17,832 nucleotides of DNA from an uncultured Clostridia bacterium. Lineage in GTDB: Bacteria; Bacillota; Clostridia; Christensenellales; Pumilibacteraceae. The stretch covers positions 1-17,832 of the forward strand of contig CANDJX010000014.1 in the NCBI GenBank assembly GCA_947385185.1. The letters are read 5' to 3'. Shown here piece by piece: positions 6,362-13,202 of the stretch. Below the pieces are notes generated by a model that searched no databases, was not told the origin of the DNA, and worked only from the letters and a program-made list of their open reading frames with translations. The translations under genes were made by a program, and so were the position numbers. Positions within the stretch are counted from its first letter, which is position 1; every line of letters begins with the position of its first letter.

Positions 6362-7333
6362 GTGGCTCTCAATATAGTTTGGCTCGTCGTCGGAATGGGA
6401 CTTCTCGTCAAAGGCGCGGACTGGTTCGTCGGCGGTTCGAGCGCAATAGCGAAAGCGCTTAAGATCCCGTCGCTTATTATCGGTCTTACTCTCGTATCGA
6501 TGGGCACGAGCGCGCCGGAAGCGTCCGTGAGCATAAACAGCGCCGTAAACGGAATGAGCGACATGAGTATAGGTAACGTAGTAGGATCGAATATTTTCAA
6601 TACGCTCTTTATTCTCGGCGTAAGTTCGCTTATAGTTCCGCTTTCCATAGGAAAAGACATAAAGCGTTACGACATACCGATAATGGTATGTCTGTACGGC
6701 ATACTCTTGCTTTTCGCGTTTGTTATAACGCCGTTGACGCTCGATATATTCGAGTCGATCGCCATGCTCGTTTTGTTTGTCGCTTATACCGCGTTCCTGA
6801 TAATCCGGACAAAAAGAACGAATAAAAACGGCTCGCCTGCAAACGAGAATTCGGACGGCGAACCCTCGGAAAACGAGAAGAAAAAACCGATATGGCTAAG
6901 CGTAATTTTGGCGGCAGCGGGACTTGCGGGAATAATTTTCGGCGGCGATATGGTAGTGGATAACGCCGCCGCGATTGCAAAAATTGCGGGAATGAGCGAA
7001 AGCCTGGTCGGGCTTACTATCATTGCCGTAGGAACTTCGTTGCCCGAGCTTGTGACAAGCGTCGTGGCGTCGATAAAAAAAGAAAACGATATTGCCATAG
7101 GCAACGTGATCGGGTCAAATATTTTCAATATAATTTTTATACTCGGTTTGTCGTCTTCGATCAATAATCTTACGTTGAATTTATCTGCGCTCACCGATAT
7201 GCTCGTCATGCTCGGTTCGGGAATAATAATACTTCCGATAGCTTTATTTTCAAAGAAAATGCACCGTTGGCAAGGCGCCGTCGCGGTATTGCTTTACGTC
7301 GGTTATCTCGTATATATAATCATAAGAAACTGA
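6362..7333 (+). CDS. CaCA-family cation/Na+ (or H+) antiporter, YrbG-like
   Basis: The gene uses a GTG start with an ideal AGGAGG site 6 bases upstream. The 323-residue membrane protein has the two inverted repeats of the Ca2+/cation antiporter superfamily. Alpha-1 holds LTLVSMGTSAPEASVS and IGNVVGSNIFNTLFILG; alpha-2 holds LTIIAVGTSLPELVTS and IGNVIGSNIFNIIFILG. The acidic residues in GTSAPE and GTSLPE bind the transported cation. About ten hydrophobic segments are visible, with a charged cytoplasmic loop between the halves (near residues 153-172). Family members exchange Ca2+ for Na+ or H+. The Mn2+-type riboswitch in front points to Mn2+ export, or dual Ca/Mn transport, to avoid manganese overload (inference). 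Confidence 0.92.
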   Translation: MALNIVWLVVGMGLLVKGADWFVGGSSAIAKALKIPSLIIGLTLVSMGTSAPEASVSINSAVNGMSDMSIGNVVGSNIFNTLFILGVSSLIVPLSIGKDIKRYDIPIMVCLYGILLLFAFVITPLTLDIFESIAMLVLFVAYTAFLIIRTKRTNKNGSPANENSDGEPSENEKKKPIWLSVILAAAGLAGIIFGGDMVVDNAAAIAKIAGMSESLVGLTIIAVGTSLPELVTSVVASIKKENDIAIGNVIGSNIFNIIFILGLSSSINNLTLNLSALTDMLVMLGSGIIILPIALFSKKMHRWQGAVAVLLYVGYLVYIIIRN

Positions 7334-7386
7334 CGGCAATAAAGCCGGAAACCGTTATGCTTAAAAAGCGGGATCGGAGCAGTATC

Positions 7387-7420
7387 ATGCGCCCGAAAGT
7401 CGGACAAACTTCGGGCGCAT
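7387..7420 (+). terminator. Hairpin after the antiporter gene
   Basis: An 11-bp stem (7387-7397 with 7410-7420) follows the antiporter stop by about 50 bases. The T tract after it is poor (TTTCGATAAAT), so it may end transcription inefficiently or simply protect the 3' end. Confidence 0.5.
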
Positions 7421-7512
7421 TTCGATAAATACGTTTTATAAATTTCATAAAGCGTTTGGTTTGATTATATACGCCCGACGATTGCGCTTTTTCTGATCGA
7501 CGAAACGGTATT

Positions 7513-7728
7513 TTAAGCCTGACTTAAATCAATGCCCTCAATCAGTTCTTCAAAAGTAATGTTAAAGACTTTCAGTATTTTTATAATGTTGAATAACGAG
7601 GGTTCGACTTTATCGCATTCCCATTCGCTTATGCGTTGCTGTGTCGTTTGCATTTTGAAAGCAAAACTTTTTTGATTGTAATGATTTAATTGCCTGAAAT
7701 ATTTTATGTTTTTGCCTAATCCTTTCAT
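7513..7728 (-). CDS. Small XRE-family HTH regulator
   Basis: This 71-residue protein is one lambda-repressor-like helix-turn-helix domain: GKNIKYFRQLNHYNQKSFAF, the recognition region TTQQRISEWECDKVEPSL, and the closing IIKILKVFNITFEEL. It binds DNA; no second domain is present. Base composition is more AT-rich than neighbouring genes and there is no clear Shine-Dalgarno site before the ATG, which may mean recent arrival or low expression. It could be a lone regulator or the antitoxin-like half of a lost pair. Its neighbours (antiporter on the opposite strand, reductase unit upstream) do not reveal its target. An imperfect inverted repeat TCAA..TTGA lies just upstream and could serve autoregulation. 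Confidence 0.82.
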   Translation of the reverse strand: MKGLGKNIKYFRQLNHYNQKSFAFKMQTTQQRISEWECDKVEPSLFNIIKILKVFNITFEELIEGIDLSQA

Positions 7729-7845
7729 ATAAAAAATATTACATCAAATTTAGTGTTGAATTATTGACATACGCTAAAATCGATGTTAAAAAGAGAGAAC
7801 GGAAAGCGCTGTTTGATTTCGGCGTGCGTCGATATAAAAGCGGGC

Positions 7846-9534
7846 TTATTTGTCTTTCCCGCAAGGATAACATTCCTTTGCCGTTATTTCTTCGTTCTTT
7901 ACCGTTCGGTACAGTCTGTAGCCTCCGGCGAAGTTATAAGCGTCGAAACCGTTTTGCACGAGTATTCTCGTCGCGAGATAACTGCGCAATCCGCTCTGAC
8001 ACATTACGTAAATTTTTGCCGACTTATCCAGCTCGGAAATGCGTTCGCGCAGATCGTCGAGCGGAATATTTATAAATCCGTCGGCATGGCCGTGCGCGTA
8101 TTCGTATGCCGTTCGCGTATCGAGCAGTATTGCGTCGCTTTTTTTCTTAATCCCGGGAATATCCTCGTAATAAAATTGTTTTATAAGTCCGTTTTCTATG
8201 TTCTCCGCAATAAATCCCGCCATGTTTACGGGGTCTTTAGCCGAAGAATACGGCGGTGCGTACGCAAGATCGAGATCCTTCAGTTCGTCGGCTTTCAAAC
8301 CCGCGCGTATTGCCGTTGCTATAACGTCGATACGCTTATCCACTCCGTCGTAACCTACAATCTGTGCGCCGAGGATTTTTCGCGACTGTTTTTCATACAG
8401 CAGTTTTATCGTCATCATCTTGCCGCCGGGGTAGTATCCGGCGTGCGAAGCGGGGGACAGTATTACTTTTTCGTAAGAATATCCGAGCGCTTTTGCCTGC
8501 GTTTCGTTGATACCCGTAGCCGCTGCGGTAAGGTCGAAAATTTTGATGACGGACGACCCTTGCGAGCCTTTGTATTCGCTTGTCTTTCCGCATATATTGT
8601 CCGCCGCAATGCGTCCCTGCTTGTTTGCCGGACCCGCGAGCGCGATAACCGCATTTTGTCCCGTGACGAAATGCCTGACTTCCACGGCGTCGCCTACGGC
8701 GTAAATATCTGGCGCGGACGTCTGCATTTTCGCGTTTACCTCGATCGCGCCTTTTACGCCGAGCTTAAGCCCCGCTTTTTCGGCAAGTTCGTTTTCGGGC
8801 GCAACGCCTATCGCGACGAGCGCTATGTCGGCGGTTATTTTCTTCCCGTCCGATAATTCCACGCATACGCCGTCTTTTACGGGCGCGAGCTTTTTGGTGT
8901 CGGCGTTAAGCAACAGCTTTACGCCGTTGTTTCGGAACGTCGCGTGAATAAACGCAGCCGTGTCATTATCGACTATATTGAGAAGATGTCCGCCGCGCTG
9001 CACGACGGTGACGTCGAGCCCCGCTTCTTTCAGGTTCTCGGCGGTTTCCAGACCTATAAAGCCGCCGCCGATAACAACTGCCGATTTCGCCGCGGTCGAT
9101 TCGATATACGAGCGGATCTTAAGCGTATCCTCCACCGTGCGGAGCGTAAATATTCGTTCGCTATCCGTATAAAAATCGGGCAGAACGGGTTTCGCACCGG
9201 GCGAAAGAATGAGTTTATCGTAAGTTTCTTTGAATTTATTTCCCGTTTCAAGATCGACGACCGATACCGTTTTGGCTTTGGGGTCGACGTCGGTAACTTC
9301 ATGCCGGACTTTGGCTACGATCCCGTACCGCGCATAAAACCCATCGGGCGTCTGTAAAGTCAGATCTTCCTCATCCTCGATCACGCCGCTTATATAATAC
9401 GGCAGCCCGCAGTTCGCATACGAGATATAACCCGACCGCTCGAATATGATAATCTCGGCTTTTTCGTCCAGTCTCCTGATCCTTGCGCCTGCCGTCGCGC
9501 CGCCCGCGACTCCGCCAACGATTACTACTTTCAT
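7846..9534 (-). CDS. CoA-disulfide / persulfide reductase with C-terminal rhodanese domain
   Basis: The 562-residue flavoprotein opens with the FAD-binding fold MKVVIVGGVAGGATAGARI and has the single active cysteine of CoA-disulfide reductases (Cys42 in SYANCGLPYYISG). The NAD(P)H fold is VVIGGGFIGLETAENL, and the second FAD motif SAPDIYAVGDAVE. After the dimerisation domain, about the last 95 residues form a rhodanese domain with catalytic Cys512 in YVMCQSGLRSYLATRI. This is the architecture of CoADR-RHD and NADH-dependent persulfide reductases, which reduce CoA disulfide, CoA persulfide or polysulfide; the tail adds ECYPC. It lies 15 bases after the DUF134/NifX gene and is co-transcribed with it, suggesting sulfane-sulfur or redox defence. 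Confidence 0.93.
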   Translation of the reverse strand: MKVVIVGGVAGGATAGARIRRLDEKAEIIIFERSGYISYANCGLPYYISGVIEDEEDLTLQTPDGFYARYGIVAKVRHEVTDVDPKAKTVSVVDLETGNKFKETYDKLILSPGAKPVLPDFYTDSERIFTLRTVEDTLKIRSYIESTAAKSAVVIGGGFIGLETAENLKEAGLDVTVVQRGGHLLNIVDNDTAAFIHATFRNNGVKLLLNADTKKLAPVKDGVCVELSDGKKITADIALVAIGVAPENELAEKAGLKLGVKGAIEVNAKMQTSAPDIYAVGDAVEVRHFVTGQNAVIALAGPANKQGRIAADNICGKTSEYKGSQGSSVIKIFDLTAAATGINETQAKALGYSYEKVILSPASHAGYYPGGKMMTIKLLYEKQSRKILGAQIVGYDGVDKRIDVIATAIRAGLKADELKDLDLAYAPPYSSAKDPVNMAGFIAENIENGLIKQFYYEDIPGIKKKSDAILLDTRTAYEYAHGHADGFINIPLDDLRERISELDKSAKIYVMCQSGLRSYLATRILVQNGFDAYNFAGGYRLYRTVKNEEITAKECYPCGKDK

Positions 9535-9549
9535 ATCGTTTTTCCGTCC

Positions 9550-9951
9550 TTAATCGTTACAATGTTTCCCGCAGCCGTGCTCTCCGCAAGCGTGCCCGTT
9601 TTCGCCGTGTTCGTGATCGTGGTGCGAACAGGTGACTTCGGTCGTGAAATCGAGCTTGCCGGCGAGATAATCCCCGACTGCTTTGTCGCAATCGCCGCTT
9701 ACGCCGCCGCATAATTCGATCCCGAGTTCTTTGACGGCGGACTGTGCGCCGCCGCCGATTCCGCCGCAAATCAGGACGTCTGCGCCGCATTCGTTAAGGA
9801 ACGAAGCAAGCGCGCCGTGACCCTGTCCGTTCGTATCGACCTGCTTTTTGCCGACGATCTTGCCGTCCTGCACGTCGTAAATCATAAATTTTTCGGTATG
9901 CCCGAAATGTTGAAACACCCGATCGTTTTCATACGTTACCGCAATTCTCAT
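9550..9951 (-). CDS. Possible internal-start product: NifX-like domain alone
   Basis: Inside the DUF134/NifX gene, Met125 (ATG at 9951) begins MRIAVTYENDRVF, exactly where free-standing NifX/NifB-like proteins start, and is preceded by AAAAAAGGAGATAATATT, an excellent ribosome site 7 bases away in the linker (KKGDNI). The domain alone would be 133 residues including the His/Cys tail. Either two once-separate genes fused by loss of a stop codon, keeping the old ribosome site, or both forms are made. Only the sequence context supports this; expression is not shown. Confidence 0.5.
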   Translation of the reverse strand: MRIAVTYENDRVFQHFGHTEKFMIYDVQDGKIVGKKQVDTNGQGHGALASFLNECGADVLICGGIGGGAQSAVKELGIELCGGVSGDCDKAVGDYLAGKLDFTTEVTCSHHDHEHGENGHACGEHGCGKHCND

Positions 9952-10323
9952 AATATTATCTCCTTTTTTTATAAGATCGTTTTTTATTTCCGTCGGATTT
10001 TTTCGCTTACACCGTTTACAGCCGCAGGCGATGCCGTCGCATATTACGTAGCTTCCTCCGCTTATCGATAAAATTTTCCCGCTTACGATAGCGTCGGCGA
10101 TTTTGTATCGGGCAGTTTCGTATATTTCCGTAACTGTAGTGCGCGAAACGCCTATCCGGTTTGCACATTCTTCGTGCGTAGATTTCTCTAAATCCACCAG
10201 CCTTATAACTTCATATTCGTCCAGCGTCAAATTTACCGTATCGGACGTGGCCGCACCGTCGGGCGAAAATTTTGTACAATACGGTTTTTCGCATATAATC
10301 CGGGATCGTTTGGTACGCGGCAT
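9550..10323 (-). CDS. DUF134 HTH domain fused to NifX/NifB-like domain with His/Cys tail
   Basis: Residues 1-105 are a DUF134 protein: MPRTKRSRIICEKPYCTKF, helix-turn-helix DEYEVIRLVDLEKSTHEECA with NRIGVSRTTVTEIYETAR, and a cysteine cluster CDGIACGCKRCKRK (probably metal or Fe-S binding). Residues 125-225 are a dinitrogenase iron-molybdenum cofactor-type domain (MRIAVTYENDRVFQHFGHTE, GADVLICGGIGGGAQSAV). The C-terminus is a His/Cys-rich tail (CSHHDHEHGENGHACGEHG) suited to soft metal ions. Family members occur in nitrogen-fixing and non-fixing anaerobes; no nif gene is seen here, so a role in metal or Fe-S sensing is more likely. The ATG at 10323 has an AAGGAG site. An internal start at 9951 is described separately. 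Confidence 0.9.
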   Translation of the reverse strand: MPRTKRSRIICEKPYCTKFSPDGAATSDTVNLTLDEYEVIRLVDLEKSTHEECANRIGVSRTTVTEIYETARYKIADAIVSGKILSISGGSYVICDGIACGCKRCKRKNPTEIKNDLIKKGDNIMRIAVTYENDRVFQHFGHTEKFMIYDVQDGKIVGKKQVDTNGQGHGALASFLNECGADVLICGGIGGGAQSAVKELGIELCGGVSGDCDKAVGDYLAGKLDFTTEVTCSHHDHEHGENGHACGEHGCGKHCND

Positions 10324-10340
10324 GATTTTCTCCTTATTTC

Positions 10341-10381
10341 CGACATATGTCGATTATAACACGACGTTATAGCTATGTCAA
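10341..10381 (-). promoter_or_regulatory. Consensus promoter and 12-bp palindromic operator for the DUF134 unit
   Basis: On the minus strand TTGACA (10381-10376), a 17-base spacer and TATAAT (10358-10353) form a perfect sigma-A promoter. Directly after the -10 box, covering the expected start site, is the perfect palindrome CGACATATGTCG (10341-10352). A site here would block initiation, so it is a good repressor operator; the DUF134 protein itself is the obvious candidate (inference). A second short palindrome ATAGCTAT lies in the spacer. Confidence 0.75.
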
Positions 10382-10509
10382 ATCTTTATAAAGCGTTTGC
10401 GGAAAATCTGTTCTTAAAATTATTTCATGAATTTCAGTATGCGTATTTTATCTATGAAATAAACGTATCGTTATGTCATTTTATGCCGCGATTCGTCATA
10501 TATACGATT

Positions 10510-10761
10510 ATGAGTAAATTTTATGACGACATGGCAGTAAGACTCGGGGAATACATAGCGACCACAGGAGCAACCGTGCGCGCGGCGGCGGCACATTTTT
10601 CGATGGCGAAATCAACCGTTCACAAATACGTCACCGAAAGACTTGCCCGAATAAATCCCGCGCTCGCATCGTCGGTGCGCGCCGTGCTCGAACTCAATCT
10701 TTCCGAACGGCATCTACGGGGCGGAGAAGCGACGCGGCGTAAGTTCAGGTCTCAGACGTAA
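10510..10761 (+). CDS. spoIIID: Stage III sporulation protein D (SpoIIID)
   Basis: The 83-residue protein MSKFYDDMAVRLGEYIATTG is a small helix-turn-helix regulator. TVRAAAAHFSMAKSTVHKYV is the DNA-binding region, and ERLARINPALASSVRAVLEL followed by NLSERHLRGGEATRRKF is the diagnostic C-terminal signature with its basic end. SpoIIID controls mother-cell genes in mid-sporulation together with sigma-E, so the organism is very likely a spore former. The frame is open upstream, but family length and N-terminus place the start at 10510. No Shine-Dalgarno site precedes this ATG; a sigma-E-like box lies immediately before it, suggesting a leaderless or near-leaderless message. It converges on degV. 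Confidence 0.92.
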   Translation: MSKFYDDMAVRLGEYIATTGATVRAAAAHFSMAKSTVHKYVTERLARINPALASSVRAVLELNLSERHLRGGEATRRKFRSQT

Positions 10762-10775
10762 GAAACCGCCGCAAA

Positions 10776-10808
10776 AAAAGGTTTACCTCATGTTGCGGTA
10801 AACCTTTT
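10776..10808 (-). terminator. Terminator between convergent degV-family gene and spoIIID
   Basis: A perfect 12-bp stem (10776-10787 with 10797-10808) has a 9-base loop. Read on the minus strand it is followed by TTTTTTT, an ideal terminator for the DegV-family gene. Read on the plus strand the tail is only TTTTC, so it may also end spoIIID less strongly. Confidence 0.9.
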
Positions 10809-10837
10809 CAAATAACGTGGAATATCTATAACGATTT

Positions 10838-11716
10838 TTATGCCTTTATATTAAGACGGCTGTTTGCTTCGAAAACCACGCCTATCGTACCGCGGTTGAT
10901 GTGCGAGCCGATGACAGGTCCGATCCAACCGATCTGAACTTCGGAACCGAACCGCTTTTGTATCGCGGCTTTGGTTTCTTCGGCTTTTTCGATACAGTCC
11001 GCGTGCGCAAGCCAGATTTTTTTACCCGCGGGGTCGGGGCAGTATTCTTCGATATGGTCGAGCACCGTTTTGAGCGCTTTTTTCCAGCCGAGCGGCTTTT
11101 TGTACGTCGCAAGTTTACCCGCGTCGTCGAAAACTATTATGGGCTTTATCCCCATGACCGAGCCGACTACCGCGCTTGCCGCGCTTATGCGTCCGCCGCG
11201 TTTGAGATGAAACAGGTCGTCTACTATGATATAAACCTGAATGCGGTGCGCGTATGCGGAGAGCGCTTCGGCGGCTTCAGCCGCGCCTACGCCCGCGTCG
11301 CGCAGTTCTATGGCTTTTTCGAGCACCGGCGTTTCCGCCTGCGTCGCGCCGAGCGAATCTACTATATAAATATTTGCTTCGGGGTGTTTCTCTTTGAAGT
11401 TCTGCGCCGCCTTGCACGCAGACGCGTAAGTCTGAGACAGTCCGCTCGAAAGCGTAAGGTGCACTATGTCGTTCCTGTTCTCGGCGTAGATCTTTTCCCA
11501 GAATTCTTCGTGCGAAAACGGATTGATCTGACTCGTGACCGGCATGGAACCGTTTTTCAGGTCGTCGTAGAATTTTTTATATTCGTTTTCGTTTTCGGCG
11601 AAATCTTCTATGGTGTTTCCGTCCACCGTGTACGTAAGCGGGATTATGTATATCCCGAGTTCATCCGCTTTGGAGCGGAATACGTCGATCGCGCTGTCCG
11701 AAGTCAAAGTATACAT
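10838..11716 (-). CDS. DegV family fatty-acid-binding protein
   Basis: From the ATG at 11716 the product is 292 residues and begins MYTLTSDSAIDVF, the typical DegV start with the TDS motif. Further family features are GSMPVTSQINPFSHEEF (TSQ block), VHLTLSSGLSQTYASACKAA (ligand-binding SSGLSGTY-type loop), ANIYIVDSLGATQAETP, the strand YIIVDDLFHLKRGGRISAA and the C-terminal GPVIGSHINRGTIGVVF. DegV proteins bind a fatty acid; related FakB proteins hand it to a FakA kinase for phospholipid synthesis. No FakA gene is present in the window. A longer frame to 11767 exists, but the promoter lies inside it, so 11716 is the better start. Confidence 0.92.
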   Translation of the reverse strand: MYTLTSDSAIDVFRSKADELGIYIIPLTYTVDGNTIEDFAENENEYKKFYDDLKNGSMPVTSQINPFSHEEFWEKIYAENRNDIVHLTLSSGLSQTYASACKAAQNFKEKHPEANIYIVDSLGATQAETPVLEKAIELRDAGVGAAEAAEALSAYAHRIQVYIIVDDLFHLKRGGRISAASAVVGSVMGIKPIIVFDDAGKLATYKKPLGWKKALKTVLDHIEEYCPDPAGKKIWLAHADCIEKAEETKAAIQKRFGSEVQIGWIGPVIGSHINRGTIGVVFEANSRLNIKA

Positions 11717-11746
11717 TTTTTCCGTATATCCTCCTTGTTTGTATAT

Positions 11747-11775
11747 AGTATAATATAAACTTTTCATAAACTCAA
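11747..11775 (-). promoter_or_regulatory. Promoter of the DegV-family gene
   Basis: On the minus strand TTGAGT (11775-11770), a 17-base spacer and TATACT (11752-11747) predict a start near 11740, with AAGGAGG soon after. This leaves a leader of about 24 bases to the ATG at 11716. The ribosome site is 13 bases from the ATG, longer than usual. Bases 11776-11961 hold no gene I can see. Confidence 0.68.
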
Positions 11776-11961
11776 CTCTTTTTTATAACTTTTTTGTTCG
11801 AAATTCGATAAATCCCTGCCTGTTTATGTATATTTCGAGGTAAATTGCGATACTTTCTTTATTATCAAGTCGTTGCGATATATCCGTAGCGGAATCGGTC
11901 GAAATTATGCGCGGTCGCATAATAATGAAAAAAGAAAATATATAAAATTACAAAAAAATGC

Positions 11962-11990
11962 TTGACATACAGTCGCGGTTTTGGTAATAT
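11962..11990 (+). promoter_or_regulatory. Promoter of the rpmG-secE-nusG operon
   Basis: TTGACA (11962-11967), a 17-base spacer and TAATAT (11985-11990) lie 84 bases before the L33 gene. Transcription should start around 11997, at the first base of a hairpin. Confidence 0.82.
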
Positions 11991-11995
11991 ACATA

Positions 11996-12024
11996 AGCAC
12001 CTTATATGGCGAGGTGCTCTTTTT
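11996..12024 (+). promoter_or_regulatory. 5'-terminal hairpin with T tract in the operon leader
   Basis: AGCACCT (11996-12002) pairs with AGGTGCT (12012-12018) across a 9-base loop, followed by CTTTTT. It has terminator shape but starts at about the first transcribed base, so it may act as a 5' stabilising cap or in promoter-proximal pausing rather than as a full terminator. Confidence 0.55.
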
Positions 12025-12074
12025 AATGCGCCTATCCCGTGAAAACGCGGCGGCGTAAAACTACGGAGGCTGAC

Positions 12075-12236
12075 ATGGCTAACACCAGCAGAAACAAAAT
12101 AACTCTTGCCTGCACGGTCTGCAAGCAGAGGAATTACGATTCTTTTAAGAACAAGAAGAACGATCCCGATCGTATCGAGCTTAAGAAGTATTGCAAGTTC
12201 TGCAAGACGCATACTGTTCATAAAGAAACCAAATAA
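12075..12236 (+). CDS. rpmG: 50S ribosomal protein L33
   Basis: The 53-residue protein MANTSRNKITLACTVCKQRN is a zinc-type L33 with two Cys pairs, CTVC and CKFC, which form one zinc ribbon. NYDSFKNKKNDPDRIELKKY is the conserved middle. It belongs to the large ribosomal subunit near the E site. GGAGG lies 5 bases before the ATG. It is the first gene of the operon, followed by secE after 11 bases, the usual Firmicute order. Confidence 0.96.
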   Translation: MANTSRNKITLACTVCKQRNYDSFKNKKNDPDRIELKKYCKFCKTHTVHKETK

Positions 12237-12247
12237 GGAGTTTCGGA

Positions 12248-12592
12248 ATGGCTAAGGATAATAAAGAAAACAAGCCCAAGAAGATCAATCCCATTGTGGC
12301 GACGTTCGGGGAACTCAAGCAGGTAAGCTGGCCGACTTTCGGTCAGACCATGAAGCGCCTCGGAGCCGTTCTCGTCATATCGCTTATCTTTCTTGTGGTG
12401 CTTATCGGCGTGGACAGCTTGCTCGGTTTTATTCACCGCGAACTTTTCAGCGTCGTGACCAATAACGATATTTATTTCCGTGCGGCTCAGATCGCCGCGC
12501 TCGTCGTAGCTATCGTTCTCGTGGTCGCCGCAGTCGCAGGCGTGATTGTTTACAAAGTCGTAAAATCGAAGGGCAAAAAGGATATTCGATAA
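12248..12592 (+). CDS. secE: Preprotein translocase subunit SecE, with an extra C-terminal membrane segment
   Basis: SecE is the clamp subunit of the SecYEG channel. The diagnostic amphipathic helix GELKQVSWPTFGQTMKRLG (about residues 21-39) is followed by membrane segment 1 (about 40-61, VLVISLIFLVVLIGVDSLLG). Most Firmicute SecE proteins end soon after this point. Here a second strongly hydrophobic stretch follows (about 78-103, AAQIAALVVAIVLVVAAVAG), then a basic tail. The N-terminus is polar and lysine-rich. The AAGGAG site overlaps the end of rpmG, and the nusG ATG comes 1 base after the stop, so translation is probably coupled. Confidence 0.93.
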   Translation: MAKDNKENKPKKINPIVATFGELKQVSWPTFGQTMKRLGAVLVISLIFLVVLIGVDSLLGFIHRELFSVVTNNDIYFRAAQIAALVVAIVLVVAAVAGVIVYKVVKSKGKKDIR

Positions 12593-12593
12593 C

Positions 12594-13124
12594 ATGGGAA
12601 ACGAAAACGCAAAATGGTACGTTCTTCATACTTATTCCGGATATGAGAATCAGGTGGAGATGAACCTTAAAATGGTATTTGAAAAGAATAACCTTACGGA
12701 CAGGCTTTTCGAAATCACCATTCCCATGGAAGAAGTACTGGAAGAGAAGAACGGCAAGAAAAAACTTGTCAAGCGCAAAATGTACCCGTGCTACGTACTC
12801 ATTAAAATGGATTACGACAACAGCATGTGGCATATCATTACTCAGACCCGCGGCGTGACCGGTTTCGTCGGTCCGCAGGGTCGTCCGCTTCCGCTTACCG
12901 ACGACGAGATCAGGAGAATGCACCTGGAAAAAGTCGTTGCAAAAACGGACTACAATATCGGCGATACCGTCAAGATCATTGCGGGACCGCTCGAAGATTT
13001 CGTCGGACAGATCGAAACGCTCGACGCGGAGAATCAGAAATGCCGCGTGACCGTATCGATGTTCGGACGTCAGACCCCTGTGGATCTCGAACTGTATCAG
13101 ATCGAACCTGTGGCAGAGGACTGA
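12594..13124 (+). CDS. nusG: Transcription termination/antitermination protein NusG
   Basis: The 176-residue protein has the NGN domain first (AKWYVLHTYSGYENQVEMNL, VKRKMYPCYVLIKM, and the signature TRGVTGFVGPQGRPLPLTDD). The KOW domain at about residues 121-172 reads IGDTVKIIAGPLEDFVGQIE followed by VTVSMFGRQTPVDLELYQIE. NusG binds the RNA polymerase clamp and modulates pausing and Rho-dependent termination. Length and gene order are standard. Seventy-eight bases separate it from rplK; they hold a short GAGC-ATTC-GCTC hairpin (13144-13155) and the repeated block TTATATAAG before the ribosome site, a possible site for L1 feedback control. Confidence 0.96.
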   Translation: MGNENAKWYVLHTYSGYENQVEMNLKMVFEKNNLTDRLFEITIPMEEVLEEKNGKKKLVKRKMYPCYVLIKMDYDNSMWHIITQTRGVTGFVGPQGRPLPLTDDEIRRMHLEKVVAKTDYNIGDTVKIIAGPLEDFVGQIETLDAENQKCRVTVSMFGRQTPVDLELYQIEPVAED

Positions 13125-13202
13125 AAAACAGTATAATTCGGGAGAGCATTCGCTCGTTATCACCGCGATTATATAAGAAATTATATAAGGAGCAAAAAAA
13201 CA

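Noticed and set aside
7764..7792. Plus-strand TTGACA with TAAAAA 17 bases later
   Set aside because: No plus-strand gene follows and the -10 match is poor; it is probably chance in an AT-rich gap.
7783..8856. Long plus-strand open frame of 357 residues
   Set aside because: It lies antisense to the CoA-disulfide reductase gene, has no ribosome site, and is rich in Arg, Cys and Phe as expected for a shadow frame in GC-biased coding DNA.
10901..11758. Plus-strand open frame of 285 residues opposite the DegV-family gene
   Set aside because: It shows shadow composition and crosses the degV promoter; the DegV motifs on the minus strand are unambiguous.
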